This document shows, one piece after another, positions 55,458 through 64,000 of a DNA stretch of 64,000 nucleotides. How positions within the stretch are numbered: position 1 is the first letter of the stretch; each line of letters opens with the position of its first letter. Source of the stretch: Bactericera cockerelli. Taxonomy: Eukaryota > Arthropoda > Insecta > Hemiptera > Triozidae. The notes below the pieces were generated by a model. It was given only the letters and a program-made list of their open reading frames with translations. It ran no database searches and had not been told where the DNA came from. The stretch lies in the NCBI GenBank assembly GCA_024516035.1, contig CM044960.1, forward strand, positions 12,298,818-12,362,817, written 5' to 3'. The translations under genes and the position numbers were made by a program.

Positions 55458-56739
55458 GAAATTCGTACATACATACATGTATGTACAAACAAAATTGAGC
55501 GCACGATTGGCTCCGTGGTAAGATACGCGACTGCCATTGGAAGATCTAAAGACCTGATAAATTTTTGCATTAAACATTTGGTTTAGAGCTGTTTGCAAGG
55601 GATACCTTCTGGTTGACCCAGCACCTAAATAGAAAGTAAGGTGTCACTTCTCGCCCATCGAGGTATAATATGGAATGGGCAAGCTACAACACAAACCCTA
55701 TCTTACACAATACGCAATCCGTGAATTAGGCCACAGAGGTATTACAAAATCGTGTATTAATTCCGCCCTAAATCTCTGTTTCTACTAAGAAAATTCTTCA
55801 CTGCTTGCATTATCTTCAACAATGACCCCCCATCAACAAAATATTAAAAAAAAAACCAACAATAATATTGGAAACGAAGGAAAAACTGAAGGGTATTTTA
55901 TTTTGGTTTTTAAAACTAATGAGTTTGTAGATGGGAAGAGAGAGGGGGACGTATAAGGGAGAAATTAATGTATACCTTCCTGTTCGCCGTCCGATTTTTG
56001 ATGGTAAACCCCTCCCATCGGAAATTTATACATACGCCAGTGATCAAAATCCCATACGTACGTCTTACAAACTTCTGATTTCTCGAGTCAAAGGCGGCAC
56101 TAAGAACGTACAAGACATACATGTCATTACAGAGTAAGACGAGATCTTCATAAGCTCGGGTTTAATAATAGTTCTCTCATCCGGTATGAAGCGAGGCGTC
56201 TGGGATAGACATCAGGTGATGGGGGTAGGGGAGGAAGGAGTTAACAAGACAGAATGAATATTATTTGCATGTTATTACCCCGCGAAAATATTTCCTGTGT
56301 GAAAGATGTGACAAGTATCCATGGAATTAAGTTTACGTACAGTGTTAAAAATTTCAGTGAATTAATAATAATCGGAAGAAAAATCCAAAAAAATGTATTG
56401 TTTCTATGGTCGCCGTGTATTTTTTTTAAATATGCAAAGTGGAATACTAAAGTTGAATTTTTTTGTCACTTTCCTCTCTAGTGATTATTTTATCGTATCT
56501 TCTGTCTCCTTATTTTTCTTGTTAATTATATTATTTAACTATATTGTTTGCTTATTTATAATTATACTGTCGGTATTCTATTCAAGCAGCCTTTCAAAGG
56601 TACAATAGTAAATTGTACTTAGAGGGGAACTTATTTCCAATAATAATAATTATTATTATTACCTCCATGGAGTGGGATCCTGCTGTTAGAACTAGTTTGA
56701 ATCCTGGCGTTTTGCAGCACGACCTGTCAATTGCCTTCT

Positions 56740-56813
56740 GTTTTCATGTTGTCTTTTCAGTTTTTACAATCTTACATATCTCTCCTTCATTTTACCTCTT
56801 TATCTTCTCCTTA

Positions 56814-56851
<38 letters not shown>

Positions 56852-57110
56852 GACTCTCTCCCGCTTTCTACTGTCTCTCTCTCTTTCTCCTCCTCCTCTC
56901 TTCTTCATCTCCATTACTTAACTTAACATACGGATTCAATGTTCTATGATTAGACAACCCCTCCTCTCCTCATTGGAACCCTGGCTCCCTCTTTCTTTCC
57001 CATCTCCTTCTCCAACTCACCTTTTTCCTTCTCCTCCTTATCTCTCTTCCCATTTTTTTCTTTTCCTTTTTTTATCCTCATTGTTCAACTTTGAGTTCTT
57101 ATCCTTATTT
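56740..57110 (+). repeat. Pyrimidine-rich tract with (CT)n
   Basis: (CT)15-type run at 56815-56846 flanked by C+T-rich DNA. Confidence 0.8.
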
Positions 57111-57589
57111 AGCCTACATTATTGTAAAACAGCGCTTCTCAAAATATTCTGAGATTGGCTCGTGCATCATATATTAAGAAAACACTTTGATTTTAATATT
57201 AGGCGTGTAAAGATTAGGAATTAGCATTAACCATAAACGGTTTACGTCCGAGAGAAAACTCTCCTCTCTTCTCATTTGGAGACGCAACAAAACACAACGC
57301 GAATCATTGAAATCATTGTACCTCAGTACTGCCGCAGTCATGTACAAATGTACATTGTGCAGTAACCATGCCACTGCCACAGCATTGGACATCACTCACA
57401 CGCTTGAATACTATTAGGACGCTGAAATCACTTACACATTAACGTAGAAGGGTAAGCTGTTATTGTTTTTTTGTTGTTGTGGATATTAAAAAAAAACACC
57501 CATTCATTCTCAATACAGATTTTAAGAAGCGTTGATGTAATGTTTTCAAAGTTAACAAGAGCGAGAGTTGATTTTGTATTTATCTTATT

Positions 57590-57634
57590 TTTCCTTTCCA
57601 CTTTCCTTCTTCAATTCTTTCATTATACCTCTCA

Positions 57635-57668
<34 letters not shown>

Positions 57669-58150
57669 GCTCTCTTCGTCTCTTCTTATAGAAAAATAGG
57701 AGTAGTTGGAAGATAGTAGAGAAAGAGATGGAGGGAAGAAGAGGAGGTTGACAGAGCGAGAAAGGCAAGGAGAGCGAGAGAAAATGATAAAATAGATAAT
57801 ATTATTAGGTAGAAAGAGAGAGAGAAAGAAAGAGAGAAAGAGACAGAGAGAAATAGAGAGAAAGAGAAGAGAGAGAGGAGAGAGAAAGAGAGGGAGGAAA
57901 AAGAGAAAAGAGAGGGAAAGTTTCCATAAATCATGTAATTTTTCCGGTGCAAAATGTTTTAAAACAGAGAGACTGAAATTTTTCTTCAAAATCATATTGC
58001 TACCCTCGTTCTCTCTACACCTCCCTTTATTCGCTCCCTTTCTTTTTCCCTCTTTCTTAATTTTCCAGTTTTTTTCTTCTCTCTTCTCCTTTTTCATTAT
58101 CCTTCTTCTCCTGTTATGTTGCCATTTTTCTTTCCTTTCCTCTTTTTTGT
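57590..58150. repeat. Back-to-back pyrimidine and purine tracts
   Basis: The C+T-rich strand at 57590-57685, including (CT)n at 57633-57670, switches to a G+A-rich strand at 57710-57920 and back to C+T at 58000-58150. The two halves are partly complementary and could fold back. Confidence 0.75.
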
Positions 58151-58461
58151 TTGTTTCTTATACGTCAACTGTTGTAATCTCATATTTTCTTGTTGTTGCA
58201 ATATTTTAAAGTTATAACAGTACAAACCATTTTCGTTCTTTAGTTGTATAAATAACATTGACTTATAGAGATACATAATCTAAACATTATAGTCAATTGA
58301 AACAGAAATTGCATTTATAGATTAAAAATAATTGAAATCAAATATTTCTGAAGAATGATATTAATAGCTCAATATTTTGATGAGATGAATCTCCATAGAG
58401 ATCTCTGCAACTTGACAAAGTAAGTTAAGATTAAAAGTACAAATTAATTTTCCTGACTTAC

Positions 58462-58633
58462 CGCCTGAAGAAACTGACTGGATATGGGTGGTGCTGGTAT
58501 CTATGATGAGATGTAGATCTCCTTCTGTCGTATCTCCCGCAGTACTTGCCTGTAGTGTTGGGATTGGCGTGTCGAATGTACATCTCGTTTAAGCGTCGGC
58601 GGCGTTTTGACAGCTCTTGAAGTTTGAAAAGAC
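58462..58633 (-). pseudogene. iGluR exon: amino-terminal domain, part 2, with apparent frameshifts
   Basis: The exon has a good acceptor (TTTCCAG) and donor (G|GTAAGT), and its phase-1 start joins the preceding exon to give GLFKLQEL. Recognisable receptor pieces then appear in different frames: NEMYIRHANPNT in the entry frame, YRQVLREIRQKEIY one base off, and HLIIDT in the third frame. The length is 172 bp, one base short (mod 3) of what is needed to enter the next exon in phase 0. Read in the entry frame, splicing into the 54-bp exon meets TGA after six codons. The presumed missing bases fall in short homopolymers, which suggests base-calling or assembly errors. True decay of the exon is the alternative. 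Confidence 0.75.
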
Positions 58634-59432
58634 CTGGAAATCGAGTGGGATAGTAAGTGACTTCTTAAGTATTTACAAAATTAAGGTAAGAATCATGTGT
58701 GATGCATGAGAACATCTTGATTGATGTTAAAGAAAGCCAATTATAGACAGCTTGAGTGAAACAGAAAGGAAAAAATACCTATTCTATTTCGTAATGAAAA
58801 GTTCTCATATTTGTGTTAATCACTTTCGTGATGTCACAATGACTCAAACTCACACTGCTAATTTTTTACCGAGCTTGGGATTGTAACCACCGGTCTCCAC
58901 GTTACATGTCCACCGCCTTATCGATCAAGACACTGATGTCAGATTACGCGATTTCGTAATTTGTCACCATTTCGACTGTAAATGGAACGGTCATTCCCCA
59001 AAACTCGTGCATTCATACATAACCACAAATTTCCATCTACATACTGATGTACTACGTAGAATTTGTAATATTTATTATATTAAACATAATAATTACATCT
59101 ACACTCGTCCCTCCCTTTAGCTCCCTATGTAATTGGGCGTCCTGTGTCCCATTAGAACGCACTGAACTGTCAAAACTCGACCCACTGACTTCCTCATTTG
59201 AATAATTCTCAATTAGCTCGATGACTTCCAACAATACGCGTTCCGGTCTTTTGGAACTGCACACTGCTCCGCCCTTTTCCTACTCGTGATGAGAGAAATT
59301 AAATGGAGCTATTTCCATACTACTGGGGTGAGGAAGGAAAAGTTAACCGTTTTTCGACCTTCTTTCTTTCCAGGGTACCATTGTTTGGTGACTGAGTGAA
59401 TATCCGCTTGCTCTTAAGAAATGTGTACCTAA

Positions 59433-59643
59433 TGCCGGGTCCACACTAAGCGAACATTGTTAGCTAACAATGTTCGCGAAACAATTTATCCGCACATTTT
59501 GTTCGCGAGCATTGTTAGCTAACAATTTTCGCAGTGTGGACCCGGCATTAGAAATGTTTTTACGACTTGTTTGAAATAACATTGTTAGCGAACATTGTTC
59601 GCGAAATTGTTAGCTAACATGTTCGCTTAGTGTGGACCCGGCA
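59433..59643. mobile_element. MITE with TAA target duplication and an internal repeat end
   Basis: Starts TGCCGGGTCCACACTAAGCG and ends CGCTTAGTGTGGACCCGGCA, perfect inverted repeats flanked by TAA (59430-59432, 59644-59646). A third terminal copy, AGTGTGGACCCGGCA, lies inside at about 59533-59547. CATTGTTAGCTAACAAT and TGTTCGCGAAC palindromes repeat within. Confidence 0.85.
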
Positions 59644-59844
59644 TAAGCTACTGTTTAATTATTACTATTTTTTTCACCACATTTCAAAAGACATTTTCAC
59701 AAATTTTCTTCAGTATAATCTGATCTACCAATGACTTTTAGTTTGTATAGTTCATAGATCTCAAAGAAAAGAAGAAAAAAAAAAGAGGCAATTTAGCCAG
59801 TAATAGTAACAATTTAAACTATATTTAATAATCCACGGACTCAC

Positions 59845-60096
59845 CATTGTCCTCTTCATACACGATGGCCACTTTGGTCCAGTTGAGGAAGCGAATCACA
59901 TCCTTGAAGGCCGCGTTGAGCAGTCTCTGAGAGGGGTACAGGTTGATGGAGAACTCCTTGCTGTTCAGTTCCAGGTCCAGACGAGACTCCATGTGCGGGA
60001 CGTCCAGAGCTTCGCAGATGGACTGGACGTGAGGACCCAAGATGGAGTCGGACGGACCGAAGAGGGCCGTGGGGCCGTGCTGCAACTGACGACATA
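59845..60096 (-). CDS. iGluR exon: amino-terminal domain, part 1
   Basis: This 252-bp exon begins two bases into a codon after a TTTCAG acceptor and reads CRQLQHGPTALFGPSDS and onward, ending ...WTKVAIVYEEDN plus one base before a GTGAGT donor. The FGPSDS block and the FLNWTKVAIVYEEDNG block are typical of the first lobe of the LIVBP-like amino-terminal domain of kainate receptors, which lies outside the cell and drives subunit assembly. It is the most 5' exon seen. The upstream exon must end with one base of a codon and was not found between 60097 and 64000. Reading is uninterrupted. Confidence 0.9.
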
Positions 60097-61030
60097 CTGA
60101 AACAGAAGAGGAAAGTTGACACTCAGGACCACGTTATGAAACAAGATTAAAGTTGAGCTAAATCCAGACACGCCCTCAAGTCGGAGTTTCAACCAATGAA
60201 TAGTGACCACTTTAGTTAAATCTTATCCTGTTTTATAATTTAGCCCTGATAAAAAATGCAGATGGTGTGTGGAAAAACAACACAACATGCATGCAACATT
60301 GTCGTTATGAAACTACAATTTTTGATGTTGTTGGATGACAATATCAACTTTGGTTTTACTTTCCGAACATAGCTTTTCATTATTCCTATTCATACTAGGT
60401 ATAGGTATATGTATATTAATTTTCTGAACGTGCTACGACTTGCCAAGCACCAAGTATTTTAAGTAACTTAAACCCAGGTGAAGTAAAATATTACTGCCAT
60501 TTTCTTTTGCACACAAGAAAACTGAAGTAGGTATCTCAGCATTTTTCTTTTTTATTCTCAGTGGTTAAGTGCTCTATGATTTCTTTGTTGTTGTTATCTT
60601 TGTCTCATTGTTCTTTTTCGTATTTCTTCTTTTCTTATAGCTCTCTCTTTCTTTTTCTACTCTATCTCCCTATATCACTCTGTGGTATACCTCTTTTTCT
60701 CTCACATTACTTTTGCCACTTGCCTCTTTATCTATCTCTCTTCCAATCTACCTGTGCCTTTCTTTTCTTCCTTTGTGTTGCTATCTCTATCTTTATTGTC
60801 TAGCAGGGGAGGTTTTTATTGTTGCACATTTTTGTTCCCTCAAGTTTATCATGATTTATCGTATTTATTTTCATCACTGCAACTCGCATGGAGTAGTAAA
60901 AAAGACGTATTTTACCTTCCTCTTTTTACCTCTTCTTTTTTAGTATTCATCGCCTGAATATTATCTCCTTCCTTTATCTCTATTTTCTATTCTATCTAAC
61001 TACATATTATTATCTATATTATCTTTTCTC
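60097..61030. other. Upstream intron sequence; no further exon found
   Basis: The receptor exon that should precede 60096 was looked for here and not found. 60540-60790 is pyrimidine-rich. Confidence 0.5.
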
Positions 61031-61220
61031 AGTAGTCACCGTGGCAGAGTGAGTTAGCGCGCTAGGCATTGCACGTACGGTGACCTGGGTTCGATCCCCA
61101 GCGGGGCAGAATTTTTTCTGCTCTGTACTTGGGGGTGTTTGGGGTCTACTCATATGTACCTCGTGAGGAAAAATGAGAAGCTGATTTAATGTTAGCAGCG
61201 ACCAGTGGTGGAATTATAGG
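61031..61220 (+). mobile_element. tRNA-derived SINE (family D)
   Basis: AGTCACCGTGGCAGAGTGAG and CCTGGGTTCGATCCCCAGCG are canonical boxes A and B. The body GGTCTACTCATATGTACCTC and GTGAGGAAAAATGAG matches 55171-55457. It has the best-preserved head of the family here but lacks a proper acceptor stem. Confidence 0.85.
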
Positions 61221-63060
61221 CAAAAATAAGATATTCTATTAAAGATACGGAAAAGTGCCAGGTTTTCGCTAGTATAATAATATAGTACTAGTATAATGAA
61301 AGTGGCGATAATTGACATACTCGTAAGCTCTATAAGGGCTATTTTGATCATATTTTATATGTTAGAGTGGTCAGAGCTGCTGCCTTTTTTATATCTCGCC
61401 ACTTGAGAGAGGAAGCATCTCGAATTGTTCTTTCCAAATCTCGAACCTTCAGGAATCGATATCTCTCTAGGAACCACTGAATTTGTTCTTTTCTTGAACA
61501 CATTTCTTCACTTACTTACCATAAAATCCAATAAAGCGCGCTGAGCATTTCATCTCAATCATCTTTCGCTGGTTTATAACAATATACCTACATTATAATT
61601 ATAGAAAAATAATGGATTTATCAAAAGTAAAAATAAATAAAATATTATTATAATTTATATCATTCATACAAAACTACGTACAATGTATATATACTGGTAA
61701 TTGAGTTTTATGTGAAATTTATTAAATTTTATTGAAGTTATGGCGCCAGATAAATCATTCCTTATTGCGTATCACTGTTGTGCTGTGTTCGAAAAAACTA
61801 AACTACACGTTCAAGATATCATACATGTTCAAAAGAACGTAAAATTTCGATTTCACGTACTGTTAGCGAGAAAAACAGGGATTTATTGAGTTTTAAGGGC
61901 AAGGGTCAAATTTGGGTAGTAAATTAAAGAAACATTTATCCAAATTGATGATGTTGGAGCGGAGAAGTACTTCTTTATAATGTTGCTTTTTCTCCTTACA
62001 TTGTTCTGTTGTTTTTTATTGTATTCCCTGCTGATGTGATGATTCTTAATATCATCATCATAGGTACATATAACTACAAGACCCAGAACAGGATTATTAA
62101 TGGCTTAATTTTTTGTCTTTAATATCATGCATATATCAATTAAATATGAGAATTAATGCCATTGATCCCGAAAGTTTCTGAAAACTTTGCTCAGGATTAA
62201 AAAAGGATGAGTGTTTCACAGCCCTTTTTAATTCGTAGCCATGAAACAAAATCAGCTACTTACTATAAAAGCTTCTGGTCAGTTATGTAGCTTGCCCATG
62301 CCTCCCCCCTGATTGGAGTGAATTTTTTCCTTACTACTTTTCCACTGAACTTTAAGAAGTTTTATTTCTAGGAGGTTTTTTCGGAATGTTTTAGGTATTC
62401 TGACTCCTGATATTCACCAGTAAGCTCAATCCCCTGGTGGTATTGCAAAGCTTTAATGGTATTAGTTTGTATTATTAGGAAACTGGATGTATTTTCACAT
62501 TTATGACCAAAACTTTTTAATGAAATGCGTGTGAAACAAATATTGGGGTGAGGTTTGCTCTCTTGGTGTGTATGTACAATGTGTGTTTGTGTAGAGGAAA
62601 TGAGAGGTTTAAAAGCATTCTGTAGTTTTGATATAATATTGAGATATTGTAATTTATAGAACTAAAGAGTACCTACATTATAAAAATATTATGTAGGTTT
62701 TAACTGTCATTGCTTCACCATTCGGCCATTCCACGAAAAAGAGGAATTCAAAAGTGAAAAATAAATGTTATGACTGTGTATCCTAATTGCTGTCAGAAGA
62801 TAGTAAATATTTTATAATTAATAAATCCATTTTGATTTTTCGATTTTTTTATTTTTTTAACAAAAATTCAGTAACTTTTTGAGAGGTCGGAAAAGAAAAT
62901 TTTTGGTTGGCATTCTGGAGCTAATTTAGAGAAGTCAAATGAGCTGTTTTTATGGATGGGACATAAACAGCTGTTATAACTTCAAAATAAACATGCTTTC
63001 AATTTATTATCCTTTTCAGATTTTTTTCTTAGAAGTAAACTGTTTTCATGAAATTGAAGG
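61221..63060. other. AT-rich sequence without recognised features
   Basis: No exon of the receptor and no mobile-element terminus could be supported on either strand. Confidence 0.45.
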
Positions 63061-63424
63061 ATGAAAATTTGAAAAGTTAATGTAGTGTCCGTTACAAAAT
63101 TTATAGTTTTTTTTAGGTTAAAAAAGCAGTGAAATAAATTTTGATAAACCATTTCGGCTAAAGTAAAACCAAAGGTTTTAGGTGAGTGAAATACATTTTC
63201 TTGTTTTTTTCATTATTCTCTTTATAGGTTTTTTTAGTGTTGCGGACACTACTGTTACGGACACTACTATAGTATATGTAGTGTCCATACATCCTGTATT
63301 TGCCAGTTTGAAGAGTATAAGTCAACCTACTACTAAATATGTAGTAGATATGTTGTTTTATTATTCAGTACGATCTATTCATCAATCAACAATCTAAAAC
63401 TAGAATTGAAGAATTTCATGCAAT

Positions 63425-63588
63425 TTGTCAGAAGGCGAACTTAAAGTTATGTTTTTAAAGAAAGCTAATAATCTCTATATTGCCGATGCCACAGATGAGA
63501 AGTATGTCTCATTTGATCAAGTGATAAGAGTATTACCTGCTCCTGACATGATTAAGAATATTCTACAAATTCTAAGCAATATGTACTA
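63425..63588 (+). pseudogene. C-terminal remnant of an unidentified, probably mobile-element protein
   Basis: The plus strand reads EGELKVMFLKKANNLYIADA, then TDEKYVSFDQVIRVLPAPDM and a stop at TAG after NMY. Short tails of the form (D/E)xxVxFL...(Y/F)xxPxxxDxxxVxxxxVVxxLPxP are common at the end of arthropod mobile-element proteins. No matching N-terminal part is visible. The flanks carry repeated GTAGTGTCC motifs (63082-63090, 63278-63286, 63960-63968). Confidence 0.35.
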
Positions 63589-64000
63589 GGCATAACTACC
63601 TATATGTCACAATTCACAAGTAGGTATACCTGTCTGGTTAACATTCTTTACCCATAATTAGGTATTCATGTTTAATTTTGTTACTTTTCATGTTTCATTT
63701 TAAAAGATTCAAGTGAGAAAATTTATTTTTTTTTAATTACGACTCCTATCCCAAAGTTTTTTTTTTTATACAAGTACTTAGTACGTACTAATTGATCTCA
63801 AAGTTTTCATTTTTTCTAATTAAGTAATAAATATTTTTTGTACTAACATTTCTCATTTTGTTTTTATTGCTTTAGAGTATCTCTAGTTCATGTGTTTTCA
63901 TCAAATAACCGCATAAGAGTGAAGATAATTACTATAGAACTTTTTGTAGAGTCCGCGATGTAGTGTCCGCAACATGACACATAATTTTTGGAAATGCAAA

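Larger units (their letters stand above)
3861..60096 (-). other. Kainate-type ionotropic glutamate receptor gene (partial locus)
   Basis: Ten exons in one orientation and in the order of the iGluR domain plan (amino-terminal domain, S1, M1, pore loop) define this locus. Every exon edge given here has an AG acceptor and a GT donor. All junctions from the 54-bp exon onward are phase 0; the junction between the first two exons seen is phase 1. The product would be a subunit of a tetrameric, glutamate-gated cation channel in the neuronal or muscle membrane. Kainate class is inferred from the M1/pore wording ([21 protein letters not shown]) and from the S1 sequence. The transcript start, signal peptide, M3, S2 and M4 lie outside the window. 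Introns run up to ~33 kb and are full of repeats. One exon (58462-58633) is frame-damaged as given, so intactness is not proven. Confidence 0.93.

Noticed and set aside
57585..58097. 170-residue minus-strand frame
   Set aside because: It is Ser/Phe/Leu/Arg/Glu low complexity from pyrimidine/purine tracts.
59856..60210. Overlapping minus-strand frames at the first receptor exon
   Set aside because: They are shadow frames of exon 59845-60096.
61031..61110. Functional tRNA gene with strong A and B boxes
   Set aside because: The body downstream is shared with 55171-55457 and 29922-30198, so it is a SINE. Stem ends do not pair properly.

Overview
The window is AT-rich eukaryotic DNA. It has long introns, spliced GC-richer exons, dense SINE, MITE, Helitron and LINE debris, and many simple repeats. 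The protein-coding content and the TE mix (mariner, hAT, BEL/Pao, jockey-like LINE, Helitrons, tRNA- and 5S-headed SINEs) point to an arthropod, probably an insect or crustacean. I cannot name the species.

One host gene is recognisable: a kainate-type ionotropic glutamate receptor on the minus strand, from beyond the right edge to beyond the left edge. Its exons in transcript order are 59845-60096 (amino-terminal domain), 58462-58633 (same domain, frame-damaged), 49453-49506, 16194-16358, 10524-10676, 9570-9773, 8901-9104 (start of the glutamate-binding S1 lobe), 7912-8016 (rest of S1, with the ligand-binding Arg), and then two successive exons that each encode M1 plus the pore loop: 7124-7381 and 3861-4172. 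The signal-peptide exon(s) and the M3/S2/M4 exons lie outside the window.

The main observation is the pair of M1/pore exons. Both start and end in phase 0 after one shared S1 exon, so they look like mutually exclusive alternatives. The first carries Arg (CGT) at the position of the vertebrate Q/R editing site. The second carries Gln (CAG) and an acidic cytoplasmic-loop insert. If they are spliced as alternatives, the gene would switch pore type by exon choice rather than by RNA editing.

Layout: 1-3.6 kb, sequence 3' of the pore exons with no exon seen; 3.6-10.7 kb, clustered exons with TEs pressed against several splice sites; 10.6-11.1 kb, a triplicated exon edge; 11.9-13.2 kb, an intact mariner; 16.2 kb, an exon between inverted SINE arms; 16.4-49.4 kb, one ~33 kb intron packed with palindromic minisatellites, 5S-derived SINE arrays, Helitron pieces, GT tracts, a 272-bp satellite, LINE/BEL/hAT remnants and PIF/Harbinger-like MITEs; 49.5-58.5 kb, a ~9 kb intron with two near-identical Helitron-type elements and pyrimidine-rich tracts; 58.4-60.1 kb, the most upstream exons seen; 60.1-64 kb, intron with a SINE and a mobile-element remnant. 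No CRISPR, operon or prokaryotic feature is present.
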